Assembly (NCBI GenBank): GCA_948567375.1
Contig: OX419759.1
Location: 21,420,744 to 21,484,743, forward strand
Direction of reading: 5' to 3'
From: Lunularia cruciata
Taxonomy: Eukaryota; Streptophyta; Marchantiopsida; Lunulariales; Lunulariaceae
Length of the DNA stretch: 64,000 nucleotides
A program made the position numbers and the translations under genes. The notes below the pieces were generated by a model that saw nothing but the letters and a program-made list of their open reading frames with translations, was not told the origin of the DNA and made no database searches. This document shows positions 47,199 through 60,080 of the stretch, piece by piece. How positions within the stretch are numbered: position 1 is the first letter of the stretch; every line of letters begins with the position of its first letter.

Positions 47199-50100
47199 AT
47201 GACCATGGAGGAATTGAAAAATCAAATACATAATATCAAGAATGATCAAGTAATGCAAGAAGAGGAGCTGTCTCAACAACCAGCACCAACAATCAAAGTG
47301 CTTGGAGAGTTATGCATGCCGATGATACCAATTCCAATCAACAACCAAGCCACATTGTTACTACAAATGAAAAAGACATGTAACATCAAGCCTTACAAGG
47401 GATAGCATTCTATGGGAGTAGTGGAGAATTGGATTTCAAGAATGAATCAATACCTTCAATTTTTTACAATGGAGATCATTGATCATTTTGTAGGTGTGTT
47501 TACGTGTGGGTACTTGATAAATAAAGCCCTCACATGGTATGACTCTTGGGAACACTCATTGCTACTAGAAGGAAGAGAGGTCACTTGGACAGCCATGCAC
47601 AAAGTGCTGCTAAGAACTTCCAATCTGTGGATTTTGTGCAAATGGCCCAAACCAAACTTTAGAGGTTGAAGCAAAAGAATACCATACAAGAGTACATGGA
47701 GGCATTTCTAGATCTATAGGTTGCAATAACCAATATGAGTCTAGTCAAAGCTCTTGACAATTTCAAGAGAGTATTAAAAGAGCGGATTCATCAAGAGGTA
47801 ATGGTGCAAATCCTTGTACTATTTTTAAGCCATTGTCTATGCCCAAAGAATAGCAAGGGCGCTTGGAGGAGGTGAAGCAATAACACCAATGCAAAACTAT
47901 TGAGCCAAGACACACCATTTTGGTAGATCTATTCCTATAAAATTGTGTAACATTTGGTTCAAAGATAGAGGAGCAAGACCTCTAAAAGGAGAATGGTGAC
48001 GGGTCAAAGACAAGAGAGAAGGAGTCCTACGGAGAGAAGGTGCTCGAGTAGAACAATGATGATGTTACAATTGTGGCCAAATTGGGCACATAGCCATCAA
48101 TTTTCATGCTTGTCATCTTAGAGGCCCTCATCCTCCATACAAGCAACCTCTCAACCACATGGAGAGGCAAATTAAAGAGGAAGATATGAAAATTGTATCA
48201 AAAAACAAAGATTACCAATAAATGTACCTTGCGGCCTTACTAGCTTGGTGAAGAAGAGTAAAAGCAGTGGAAGGAAGAGGACAAGTGTGCAAAGAAGGAG
48301 GAAAATAAACACACAATTAATTGTTGTAAATAGAGTGTTAGAAGGCAATCTGGTGAGTGTGTTGGGGATGTAACTAGAGGGGGATGAGAAGGACAAAGTA
48401 GAGTTACCTAATGGTCAGACAAAGAGGATTGAGTCGTTACCTAAAAAGGTAATACTCTCTGTAGGAGAGTATTAAGAAGCAATCCAATGGTGAGTGATAC
48501 AACTAGCTCATTATGATGCAATCTTAGGTATGCCATGGATGGAGCACTACAACCCCACTGTGGATTGGAGAAAGAAAGTAGTGAAAACTAGTCAATGTAA
48601 GATCTTTGGGATTAAAGGAAGATCACAAAGGCAAGAGTTGCCTTGTATGTTATAAGGACCACATCTATTGGTAAGATAGATAGATGATTCATGAGTTTAA
48701 TAAGAGAAGTCCAAAGTGCCCAACATAATGGACAAATTCATAAGAAACTGAAAGATGTGATCAATGAGTTCCAAGATGTCCTTCTAGATGAATTACCCAT
48801 AGGTTTACCACCAAAAAGGAGAGTAGATCATAAAATTGAGATACATCTTGGGAAGACACCTCCTTGTAAGGCCCCATATCGACTATCACCCCATGATTTG
48901 GAAGAGTGTAAGGCTCAAATTGAGTATATGTTGTAGAAGGGGTTTATCCAACCCAATGTATCACCATATGGGGCTCCTATATTGTTTGTGAAGAAGAAGG
49001 ATGGAATGATACGCATGTGCATTGACTATTGAGGATTGAATCTACAAATGGTGAAGAAAAAATATCCAATACCTTACATGGATGACTTTTTTGATCAACT
49101 CAATGGTGCAATGCACTTCACCTAACTTAATTTGTGGAGCAATTACAACCAAATCAAGATTGCAGAAGAAGACATACATAAAATGGCCTTTCAAATAAGG
49201 CATGGTCACTTTGAGTACTTGGTGATACCGTTTGGCCTTACCAATGCTCCAACCACTTTCATGAGTTTGATGAAAGGCATATTTCATCTATACTTGGATA
49301 AATTTGTTATTATTTTTCTTGATGACATCTTAGTCTACAATAAGACGCTGATAGAGCACAAGCAACATTTGTGAGAAGTCCTCCAGATTCTATGAAAAAA
49401 TCAATTGTATGCCAAAATCTCAAAGTTTGAGTTTAGCAAATTAGAAGTAGACTACTTAGGGCAAAGAGTAAGTGTAGAGGGTATCCAAGTGTTAATAGAT
49501 AAAATGGAGGTCATTCAAAAATGGAATGCTCCAGAAGATCAAACTCAACTCAAGAGTTTCTTGGGATTGATGGGATTTTATCGTAGATTTGTCAAGGACT
49601 TCTCCAAGATTGCACAACCTCTAATAGCATTTTTGGGCAAGAGAAAGAGGTAGATATGTAGAACTGTACAAGAAATGGCCTTTCAAGAGTTGAAAGATGC
49701 ATTACTACATGCACCAATCTTAAAATGGTATGCCCAAAATGTCCAATCAAGATGGCTATAGATGCATTAGGTGTAGCAATAGGAGCAGCCTTACAACAAG
49801 AATGGCAAGATGGATGGCACCAAATTGCAGATTTCTCTTGTAAGTTGCTATCAATAGAATGCAACTATCACACCACCAAACAAAAAGAGTTGGCCATAGT
49901 CCTTGCAACCAAGTATTGGAAGCACTATTTGGGTTAGAAGGCATTTGTGGTAGAGATAGACCACAAACCTCTAGTCTACCTCAAGATACAAAAAGATCTT
50001 TCTCATTGGTAGATTTGGTGTGCAAAGTGGAGATAAAAATTCAACATGACAATCAGATATGTGAAGAGTAAGAAACAACTTGCAGATGCATTCACCCAAA

Positions 50101-51578
50101 TGCCAATGGCAAACAATTCGGTGGTGGAAATCAAGATGAACCTTGAATTTTGACCCAAGATTCTTGCTTCTATAGAAATTGATCCATAGATTGTAGGTGC
50201 TCAATCATCCAAAGGTATCACTAGCAGCCAAGGACTCACCTTCCGTGATGGCAGGTTGTGGATCCTAGATGATAAGGATCTAAGAACCACCATCCTAGCG
50301 GAATGTCATGATTCTGCTATTGTAGGTCACATTAAGACCTTGGATGCAATCAAATGCCATTACTATTGGCCCAAGATGAGCAAAAATATGATGGAATATG
50401 TTTGGAGTTGCCTATTTTTTAAACAAAAGAAGGCTTCTAATCAAGCTCATACAAGACTCCTCTAAACTCTCCTTCCTCCTACACAATGTTGGGAACAAGT
50501 AAGCATGGATATGGTTTGTGAATTGCCCAAGACCACCTTTGGGTTTGATTCCATCATAGTCTTTGTCGACCAACTCAACAAAATGATTCATGTACATCTT
50601 ACCACCAAGGATGTGACAGCCTTGCAACTAGCTCAATTGTACTTAGATGCAATCTTTTCCCATCATGGCTTGTCTTGAGTGCTCATCACAAATATAGGTA
50701 CTCAATTCATTAGTTTTTTTTGGAGAACATTCTTTGGGTTCTTCAAAACCAAATTGGCTTTGTCCATAGCTAACCATCCATAGACTGATGGACAAATAGA
50801 GAGGAAAATTGCACTATTGAGGACATGCTTTGGGGCTTTAATTTGGATGAGCAATAGAGTTGGGACACCTTACTCCTATTGGTGGAATTTGCTTACAACA
50901 ATTTGGTGAATGTCTCCACACAAGTCCCACTGTTCTTCCTCATATATGGAGAGCATCTTCACACCTTCAAGCTTGATGAAGATCAGTCCGGTGGCTACCA
51001 AGGTTGATGTTGTCAACGCTTTTGATTCAAGAATCCAACAAGGGGTAGAGCATGCCAAGCACATGTTGTAGATTGCCCAAAATTGGCATAAGCAATATGT
51101 AGATGCATACCGCCAGCACATGGAGTTCAATGTGGGAGATCAAGTCTGGCTGTCAACCACCAACCTCAAGTAAGTTGGTCCTCATAAGCTTAGACCTTGT
51201 TTTATTGGACCTTTCTCCATCTTTCATTGCATTGGCACTGTGGCCTATCACCTTGAGCTAAAGCCACATATAAAGATCCACCCAATGTTTCATGTTTCCT
51301 TATTATGTTGATATGCTCCCTTGCTGCCCCACCTCTCTTCCATCTAAGAGAGTCAACCTTGTCCAAACTTGGTAGATGAGGCAGAGGAGTATGAGGTCAA
51401 ATGCATTCTCCAAAAATGCATCCGTGGTACTCGGCATCCGTGTGTGGAGTATCGGTTCCATTGGAAAGGGCACCGACTGTACGGGGCAACATGGGAGCCA
51501 ACAACCAACTTGACCAATGCAGCAATGTTAGTTCAATCTTTTGAGCAACAACTTCACAACAAGGACGTTGCATCTTAA
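47199..51578 (+). pseudogene. Gypsy gag-pol remnant ending in a chromodomain
   Basis: The reading frame is broken many times. Gag traces lie at about 47199-47690 (NWISRMNQYLQFF and ALTWYDSW). Reverse transcriptase covers about 48700-49650, with HKIEIHLGKTPPCKAPYRL, MAFQIRHGHFEYLVIPFGL, FLDD at 49315-49326 in place of YxDD, and LGLMGFYRRFVKDFS. RNase H traces follow (about 49740-50080; NYHTTKQKELAIVLATKYWK). The integrase zinc finger at about 50290-50450 has lost its final Cys, and a DDE core is visible to about 50900. A chromodomain (51369-51578) reads YEVKCILQKCIRGTRH...YRFHWKGH...ATWEPTTNLTNA. The chromodomain places it among the chromoviruses. No autonomous activity is expected. Confidence 0.92.
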
Positions 51579-51591
51579 AAGGGAGGAGGTC

Positions 51592-52188
51592 TATAATACA
51601 AGCAAATAGACATATTATCTAGACATGAAAATTAGGTTTGTAACATCTAGAAGGATGTTGTGTACAATGGGCTAGGTAGATCAGACAAAGGTGTCACCAA
51701 AAGAGTACTTCTACTAATAGGGTAGAAGCCAAAAATAGCCTAAAAACTTTAGAGTCAATTTTAGAGGTGAGGCTTAAACGGATGAATTAGGCCTTGAAAA
51801 TGGAAATATTCTCCCCTTAGGAGAAAAAGGCTTAGATTTTTCTTCCTATGATTTGTCTTGTCAAGAGCTTTCCAATGGTACTTCACCCATGCAATTTTGA
51901 GCTCCCTATAAGAAGATTCCCTAAAGATTCCCTTTTGTCAAACTTGTTTGACCAACTAGATAGGACAAGGACTGACATGTTACAAAACAACTTATCCAAG
52001 GATGGAGCTCACTGATAGGTCAACAATCCATGTATCTAATCCAAGGGTGGAGGTTCCTTTGAGGGGATCCTCTTTGCTATATAATAAAGAGAAGGTGCTC
52101 CTTTGGGGCATTGGAGGATTGAGTGTGAAACTTGTGTTTTCTCTCTTGTATCTCTCTTGGAGAGTTCTCTTGTCCTTGGAGTATTATA
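51592..52188 (+). repeat. 3' LTR of the Gypsy element
   Basis: Pairs with 45931-46526. It starts immediately after the polypurine tract and is followed by the target duplication GCATG. Confidence 0.92.
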
Positions 52189-52193
52189 GCATG

Positions 52194-54004
52194 AAAGAAA
52201 GAAATGTTTTTCTAGTCTTTACATTAAATATCTTAGCAAGGAGTTTCATAAGGGTATGAATATCTTTATTGATATGAGCTCTATGTATTTAAGAGAACAA
52301 AGCATCAACCACCTTTATGAGCATGAAAAACATGAGAAAATCCATATTGATAGTTATGAAAATGCCTCTAAACAAGTTCACTCATGAATGTCATAACAAG
52401 TTAATCCTTGTTATCTTTTGCTAAGTTATCCAATTGAATGAATAGATGTTGAGGAAGAAGATTAAACTCAATTGTCCTTGTATTGCTTCACCTTTATTTG
52501 CACAAGGTACAAAATGAAAATAATCAAGGCTTACATGAATATTTATATAGATATTAAAAAAAAACTGTTTTTCCATCAATGCATCATGAAGAGCATGAGA
52601 CTAACATCCACCACAAAAGCAAGATCTCCACCATAATCACGATCAAAACTTTTAAGTACAAAATTACTTGATGTCTCCTTAGAGTGTTGAGGGATCCAAT
52701 AAAGCAATTGCTCATGAGAACAAGCTTGCTATAGTTTTGGTCACTTACACATAACTCACTCAAAGTAAGATGCACAAAGCAACCAATAATATAACCATTT
52801 GGCTATTGTGTTGCAAAGACTTGAGCTTACTTGAATTCCTTTAGATCTAAATATTTTTTCATTTGGTCAGGGATGATAAAGAGATATTTTGTAGACTCAA
52901 CATGTACAAGTTCACTATTTGTATAGAACATGTTTTGTTGAGATATTTTAGCTTTCAAATGTACCTCATGCTCTTCTAAGTATGCATGTATATCTATAAG
53001 CATCTCACGTATATACGCTATCTTGAGTATAGTCCATTTCTCACACTTTACAAAAGAATTTATTTTTTGAGGTTGATATTTTAACATTATCTCTCCACAT
53101 AGATTAGTGCTTGTATTATGATATTCCTTACACTTGTAATCTCCATCTTAGTATTGAACTCTTCCAAAAAAATTTCTTAGTATAACAAGAAGGAAATTGA
53201 TAATAAATTATCAATGCTACTACTTTGTGTTATCATAAGTAACATAAGCCATAATCCTCACTCAAGCTCAAAGTAACTAAAATATGATTTCTTTAGCAAT
53301 CATCATGAAATTCCATGGATTTTTCAACCCACCATTACCATGGAAACTAACTTTAACACCTAACATATAATCTTTCCAACACACACAAAATTGAGAGCAA
53401 GAGAATCCAGTAATAGTATAGAAAGCAAATACTTGTTTTGGAAAACCATTGTCAACATTTTGTTTGCTCATTAGTGCAAGTTTCAAAGAAAATAGTGCAT
53501 TACCACTATGACTTGTCTAGCTATTGGAGTCCATGCCACAATCATGGATAACTTTCCTACAATATTCACTTGAAAAATAAGGAGTAACAAAAGTAAAGAA
53601 GTGAGTAGGCTATTATCAATAAAAGAAGATCTATTCATCAAAAGATGTACCCTTGCTAGATTACATATCATAAAGATCACTTAGAAGCAAACCATTACGT
53701 CTAACACAAATTGAAAACAAAGGCCAATACACAAGCAAAGGAGAGTCAATGAAAAAATAGGCAAACATCTTCAAGAACATCAAGCCCATACTGTTTGACA
53801 AATGATGTAGATGGGTAAACTCTTCTAACACCAAGAAGAATGCTAACAAAGAGAAGATTCACTTCCACACCAACAAGCAATTAACTTATATGAATAAGAT
53901 ATGTGAAAAATTGAGCAAAAACAAGGACATAAAAAAGAAATGGACAACAACCCAAAAGGTAGAGATGGCTTGCTAGCTTTCTACTTCATATGCAAGAGGA
54001 TTTA
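52194..54004. other. AT-rich spacer between two retrotransposons
   Basis: The minus strand has several adjoining open frames (53849-53661, 53486-53277, 53087-52827) with protein-like composition. I recognise no domain. They could be remnants of a degraded gene or of an older element. Confidence 0.4.
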
Positions 54005-54009
54005 TAAAG

Positions 54010-54253
54010 TGTAAGAAATTGCTTAAGGAAGGCTTTGTTAAGAACAATATATGAACAACACAAGAATAGAGAAAAGAATACAATGACAAAGCTTTTGTGG
54101 GCAAATGAACTAATAACAAAAAGAGAATACATGGTAGGCTTATAACCACAATGTGAATAGCACCTAACAACTACACTAAAACCTAAACCTAAAACTAGAA
54201 AGCAAGGAGAAACAAGCAGTCTTGGTGCTAGACAAAAGATAATAATTTTGACA
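54010..54253 (-). repeat. 3' LTR of the minus-strand Copia element
   Basis: Shares with 59829-60075 the blocks AAGGAAGGCTTTGTTA, ACAAAGCTT, CCTAACAAC, AAACCTAAACCTAAAACT and GCTAGACAA in the same order, with many substitutions and small indels. Confidence 0.88.
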
Positions 54254-54799
54254 CTCCTAATCACAATTTATTGTCTTGATGTTTAATGTGAGACCTAGTT
54301 TGTGAAAAAAAGTACAAATGCTTGTCTTGAGCTAAAGGTTTTGTTACTATATCTACAACCATGATTGTAGTGTGACTATACAAAATACCATTGTCTCCAC
54401 TATTGATATGTCTTTGATTGAATGGTATCTTATATCTACATACTAGTACATATGTCTTCCAAACACTATATAACTCTCTGAAAGTATCTAGGTATCCAAA
54501 GCAAGTTAAGCTCACTAGTGGAATATACATATAAGGTCTAGAGGAGTGTGTTGATAAATATATGTCAAATGGAAGGCTGATCTCACCTCCAATCATCCCA
54601 AGTACTACTTTAGGGATTATGACAATTGAGTCTCCACTAAGGGTTGACCATTTGCTTTTTATAGTGTGTTATGGTCAAGATATCCTAGCAATGTCTTTGT
54701 AGTACAGCATTGGAAGTGCCAGCCAGCTATAGGGATTACTATGGTTTGTAGTTCTTGATACTTTAGAGTTCCCATTGACAAGACCTAAGACACACTAAG

Positions 54800-55015
54800 A
54801 CACATTCCACCTAACTCTAAAATCACCCAATGGTCTAAGATGTTATAGTTACCTAAAGTCCATCAAATAGACAAGCATACCATTTTTCAGTGACCCAAAA
54901 TGCACAGATATATTCTACCTAACCCTAAAATCACTTGATGGTATGAGATGTTATAATTACCTAAAATCTATCAAATGGAAAAGCATACCATTTTTCAGTT
55001 TCCAAAGTGCATTGG
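54800..55015. repeat. Two-copy tandem duplication, period 108 bp
   Basis: Units starting about 54802 and 54910 share ACCTAAC, CTAAAATCAC, GAGATGTTATA or AAGATGTTATA, AAGCATACCATTTTTCAGT and a CCAAA end. It lies in the RNase H region of the Copia remnant. This length would disrupt the enzyme. Confidence 0.8.
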
Positions 55016-56686
55016 ATGGACAAACAAACAAAATATGTTCTATAATATAGTGGAGATTTAGATTGTTTGTGACTCTATTTATTGGCAACTTGTGCTATTG
55101 TATTTTGGTTATTGCAATATAGTGTAGGAGGCCTTACTTCAAAATTTGGCTCCTACATAAAGCTTCTTATCTAAATAGATTTAGTACTAGAATTAGATAA
55201 AGCTATATGTTTTTCTTTTGTAGTAAATAGAGCCACAAAATTTTTCTTCTTGAATGTCTAGTTGACAATTCCACTAAACAGTAAAAAAAAATAACCCAAA
55301 ATAAGTCTTCAAGTGTTTAGGCATCCCATCCAATCTGCATCCAAATGTAGCTCATGTATGTCTTTTTTTAATTGAATTCAAGTGCAACATCTTGGTTGAC
55401 CTATAAGTAGCAAAATATCAGTTTTGTAGCTTTACAATTGACAGTTCTTGGATTGAACATAAACTAAGATATTTTTCTCATAATAGAGGATGTCTCTGGT
55501 CTAGTATATCTCATTGCCCAGATTAGGCTTCCAAGAATTTCTTGAAAGTGTGTGGGCTACATTTTTACTTTCTTTGCCTTTGTCTCAAGACATTGTAACT
55601 TTGATAGTTTTAGTCTTGGTTTTGAAGGTATATTGATTGATTTGCAATAAGATATGTTGAACTCATCAAGTTTTCTTGAGCACCCATATTCATTCTTGTT
55701 GTTTTTTATAATATTATTGTACTCCAAGATATTGATGAACTTCTTCTAGATGTTCCATTTCAAACATAGAATATAAATTTTGTTTTACAAACATGATTAG
55801 CTCAATTGGTGCACTCACAAGTTTGTAGATTGTCTACAAAAATTGTTAAGTATAAATCTACTACATCAACTCCATGATAGATGTAGATAATTTGATCAAC
55901 ATTTGTTTGGTTGAGGCAGATTTGAAGCAAGTGTGTATTAATACTATGAAACCATTTTTTGAGAATTATTTCAGACTACAAGGATTTGTTAAATGTATAA
56001 AAAAGATTTATTGGTAGAGGTCTACAACTCTTTGAGGAGTTCCATATATACTTCCTCATCAAGGTAGCTATTGTGGAATGCAATTTTCATATTCACATAG
56101 TGTACTTCTAGATTGAATTGTACTACCAATATAAATATAATTTGAATGGATTTGATTCTCACCATGGGATAAAAGGACTTTTAAAGTCTATTGCATGTAC
56201 TTGGGATTAAATTTTGGCTTTGTAATTGATGGAGCTATAGAATTTTATTAGAGTAAAAAAACTCATTTACAACCAAAATGATTCTTACTTTTGGTAATTT
56301 AGTCAAGGTCAATATTTTTGAATTTTATTTTTCTTTGATAACCTTATATTGTCAATTATCATCCAACCACTCCATAGGCTATTTGATGGTAAAGGGTAAA
56401 TTCTTCCAAGCCTTTATGTAGCTCATATTTTTTTTATGTTGTCTTTGCTTTTCTTCTTTGAGTTGAACTTGGTCATAAATTTTGACAAGTTTGCACATGT
56501 GTGCTCCTCTATGAACATTGGGACCAAACATGGAAGTGGAAGAAGATGCCAAAACAATAAAGCATTGTTGTAGCTCCAAAAGGAGAATATTATGAGAAGA
56601 TAATAGAATTGATTGCATCTACACTAGAGAGTGCAATGAGCTTTCTTGTAGAGGTGAGACTTGCAGAGCAACTATTGACATGTTAT

Positions 56687-57004
56687 GGTTCTCTTGTAGC
56701 AGCAACAGTTAGTGCTTTCAATGGCAAAGATTGCTTGGCATATGAGGATTCTTTTGTTGTAGCATTTGGTTGAGCCATCAATGGAGAAGATTTTTTAGTA
56801 TATTAGGGTTCTCTTGCTATAACAATTGAAATGACAGTCAATGGGAGAGATTATTTGCCACATTAATGCACTCTTGTTGTGGTGGTGGTGGGAGCCATTG
56901 AGGGCAAAGATTGTCTAGCACAAGCAAAATTTATGAGTTGGGGATTGCTTATGGTGGAGATGGTGAGAGCTGTTAATAAGGAAGATCATTTGGCACAAGT
57001 AACA
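56687..57004. repeat. 60-bp tandem repeat in the Copia integrase-RT linker, about five units
   Basis: Starts of units fall at about 56687, 56746, 56806 and 56866, with a diverged fifth unit to about 57004. Units share a TTCTCTTG/TTCTTTTG block, a CAATGG...AAAGATT block and a TTGCCACA/TAGCACAAG-like end. The period is a multiple of three, so it would encode a 20-residue repeat. The position between integrase and reverse transcriptase is the variable linker of Copia polyproteins. Confidence 0.75.
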
Positions 57005-57932
57005 GCAACATAATTTCATATGTGGCCTAAGAGGCTAAGGGTGGTGCACATGTAATAGAGTTGCATTTGATGATTGTCTTGTTGAACTATTATGGTAATT
57101 GGTACCTCTTAATTATAAAAGAATGTATTGAGAAAATGCATTCAATGCTTTTTAGTTCAAGCTTGCCTTGATGAGCTTTCTCAATATGAGCAAACGCAAT
57201 ACTCCCCAAAACTTATAGATGAGATAAATTAAGGTCATTTTCATACTAGAGTAAGAAATGAGTAATGCCACCAAGAATAACTTAACAAGGCAAATTATTC
57301 TAGAAATAGATGGCAATATGAAGCCATGAGAGAGGCTTACATGCATAGATATTGCCATAATGCATTCCATAGGGTTCTATTCTTTTGCTCTACTATGCCA
57401 TTTTATTGAAGATTTTTTTGGATTGTGAATTGATGTTGAATCCAATGGTGAATACAATGTTTTGCAAAAGTGGCAGATTTTTACTCTAGAGCAATTTTGG
57501 ATCAACTAGTCTTCATTTCATTTTTAAGTTGGGTCTTGATAAGTGCTTAATATTCCTTGAACTTAGCAAAGTTATAGATTTTCTTAAGATCAAATACACA
57601 TAGGTGTATCTTAAATTGTCATTGATAAAGGCAATGAAATATTTGCATATAAAGAAAGTGTTAATTCTTAATAGACCATAGATATTTATATGGATGATGA
57701 AATTAGATATATAATGTAGGCGGCATTGGTCTTGGGAAATTGATTTTATAAAGACTTTGCTTGAGCACAAGCTAAACAAAAAGGTAAACACTAAAAATAA
57801 CATAAAGATAGTTCAAGTACATGAGACTTTGCTTGTAGTTGCTATATCCATGACAAGCTAATGTGTTTGAGTTTTTCATTCATTAACAAAGCTTGAGAGT
57901 CTTCTTGAGAAGAGGTTGATTGAGAGTCTCCC

Positions 57933-58522
57933 TATAATACTAATAGCTAAACACATTATCTAAAGGTGGAAATTGGTTTAGTAAAATCTAGAATGATGTT
58001 ATATATGATGTACTAAGTAATCAAATAGAGATATCACCAAAAGAGAATTTTCACTAATAGAGCAAGAGTTGAAAGCACCGTGAAAACTTTAGATCCAATT
58101 TTGAAGGCTTAAACGGATGAATTAAGCCTAAAAAATAGGAAGAACCCCTCCCACTTAGGAGATACTATTGCCTTCTTATTGTATGTCTTTTTGAGAGCTT
58201 TCCATTGGTACCTCACCCATATGATTTTGAGCTTTCTACATGAAGATTCCCTAAATATTCCATTTGATCAAACTTGCTTGACCAACCAGATAGGACAAGG
58301 ACCAACATGTCATCCATCCATACAACTAATCTAAGGGTGGAGCTAGCTAACATGTCACCAATCCATGTATCTGATCCAAGGATGAATCTTCTTTTGAAGG
58401 GATCCTCTTTGTTGTATATAAAGACAAGGTGCTCCTTTGGGCATTGAAGTATTGAGTGTTGAAGATTTATGTTTCTTCTCTTGTGTTTCTCTTGGGAGTT
58501 CTCTTGTCCTTTGCATATTACA
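57933..58522 (+). mobile_element. Solo LTR of the Gypsy family, nested in the Copia element
   Basis: A single LTR of about 590 bp begins TATAATACTAATAG, ends TATTACA, and aligns over its whole length with the LTRs at 45931-46526 and 51592-52188. CTCCC is duplicated exactly at 57928-57932 and 58523-58527. A TATA-like TTGTATATAAAG is present near 58414. No internal Gypsy sequence accompanies it, so it arose by LTR-LTR recombination after a full insertion. It interrupts the Copia element and is therefore younger than that insertion. Confidence 0.93.
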
Positions 58523-59828
58523 CTCCCTTAGTAGAGGTTGATGCTATAGAGACCAATGCTCTTGGAGTGTTTTCTTTCTCAAGGGTTCCATATTTTGATG
58601 AAGTGCCAAGGTTGAACAAGCAATTACTACATACCACTTCAGCTATGATGTCTCATGCAACATGTTTCATAATATAAGCTTTGGAATATATGACAAAGCT
58701 ACAACAGGATTGGTATAACTTGTATATCAAGAGTAGGCTTTTCTTCAATGTAGGAACATAGATAACATATATTAGGATTGTCTTTCATCTATTTTCCAAC
58801 ATGATTTGAACATTAGTAGCACCTTCAATGGTGCACCAATTGTCATCTCTTGAGTAAATAAGTTTGTTCACCCAAAAAATTTTGTATTTGACAAAGGATT
58901 GGAGATCATATGATATATATTGAGTAGCACCAATATCAATGTACCAATAATCATTTACTTGTATAGGGCATACCATTATCATCATCATGAATACTTGCTA
59001 AGTTGTTCTTGAAGACATTTTCAATTTGTTAAACAAGAGTTATTTCTTGCAATATTTTCTTGTAGTATGGACTCTTTTCTTGCAGTAGGTAAAATATTAT
59101 CTTTTCTTTAAAAATAAAGATTTAAAGGTTGAACTTGCTTTTGCAAACAATATGTAGTTCTCCCTTCTCTTGAATTGGATTGAGTTTTTGGGAGGTCTTC
59201 AATTAATGTAGAATGTAGATAGTTCTTTTGATTTTCTTCTTTCAAAGGTATTCTTCTTTCAAAAGAAGATTTGAGATTAAAATATTAGTTTATAGTTCTT
59301 TTTGAGATCTAATGGATCAAAAAAATAAATATGTTGTAGGCATTACAAAGACTCCATAGAAGATAAGTATATATTTCTCCTTAAAAATTGGTCAGCCAAT
59401 TATATTTAATTGATCAAGAAACTAATAAAATATGTTAATGTATCTTGCCAAATTTTCTCAAATTTTCATTCTTAATGTGTGTATTGTATCTTGAATGTGA
59501 ATTAATAATGCAATATTAACCATGTATGTCATTGAGTTTGGTCCAAGCATAAGCTGTATTATGGCTCCATTGATAATTCCAAGATGATTGGTCTCAAAAG
59601 AGTTATTCAAGATAATAAGTGCATGGTTATTTTTATCATCCCATGCAAATTTCTATAGATCAATTTGATCTTGATCGTTCATACATGGAAAAATTAACCA
59701 ATGAACTTCCACAGATCATTATTATTATAAAATTGGGAGGTCCATAATATTACCATTATTTGGTTTTATGCATGATTGACTCTTTTTGTGCATGAGTTTC
59801 TTGGACCTATGATCTGCTTTGATACCAT

Positions 59829-60075
59829 GTAGAAAATCTCCCAAGGAAGGCTTTGTTAGAAAAAAACAAGAACAAAACAAGAATGGAGAAAGAATGCACT
59901 AACAAAGCTTCTATGACTCAATGAACTGATAGTGAAAAACATATACAAGATAGACTTATATCCAAAATATTAGAGGTGCCTAACAACCACCCAAAACCTA
60001 AACCTAAACCTAAAACTCAAAAGCAAGGTCTGACAAGCAACTTCTGAGCTAGACAAGAGAAAGTACATTCTAATA
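59829..60075 (-). repeat. 5' LTR of the minus-strand Copia element
   Basis: Lies next to the primer-binding site (59816-59827) and is flanked outside by TAAAG. Pairs with 54010-54253. Confidence 0.88.
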
Positions 60076-60080
60076 TAAAG

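Larger units (their letters stand above)
45931..52188 (+). mobile_element. Complete Ty3/Gypsy chromodomain retrotransposon with 5-bp target duplication
   Basis: Two direct LTRs of about 596 bp (45931-46526 and 51592-52188) flank a decayed gag-pol. The LTRs start TGTAATACAAGC and TATAATACAAGC and end ATTACA and ATTATA. The target site GCATG is duplicated exactly at 45926-45930 and 52189-52193. A primer site TGGTTTCAGAGCGGG (46529-46543) fits initiator tRNA-Met, and a polypurine tract AAAAGGGAGGAGG (51577-51589) precedes the 3' LTR. The LTRs differ at many positions, so insertion is not recent. Confidence 0.95.
54300..58990 (-). pseudogene. Copia pol remnant on the minus strand
   Basis: Heavily broken. 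Protease trace WYIDIGATQYISYD (about 58900) has Ile where the active site needs Ser or Thr. Integrase keeps NGIVEQKNRTLWNA near 57400-57350. Reverse transcriptase has a DVKIAFHNSYLDEEVYMELL-like stretch near 56100-56040. RNase H traces include EILGSLIWAMRYTRPE near 55500 and DIVTKPLAQDKHLYF near 54340-54290. Two internal tandem duplications (about 54800-55015 and 56687-57004) lie within it. Not functional. Confidence 0.88.
54010..60075 (-). mobile_element. Minus-strand Ty1/Copia retrotransposon with 5-bp target duplication
   Basis: Direct LTRs lie at 54010-54253 (3' LTR in element orientation) and 59829-60075 (5' LTR). TAAAG is duplicated exactly at 54005-54009 and 60076-60080. The primer site, read on the minus strand at 59827-59816, is TGGTATCAAAGC (initiator tRNA-Met type). 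The outer end of the 5' LTR has decayed from TG to TA. Pol traces run in the order protease, integrase, reverse transcriptase, RNase H on the minus strand. A solo Gypsy LTR (57933-58522) is inserted between protease and integrase; without it the element is about 5.5 kb, normal for Copia. Confidence 0.92.
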
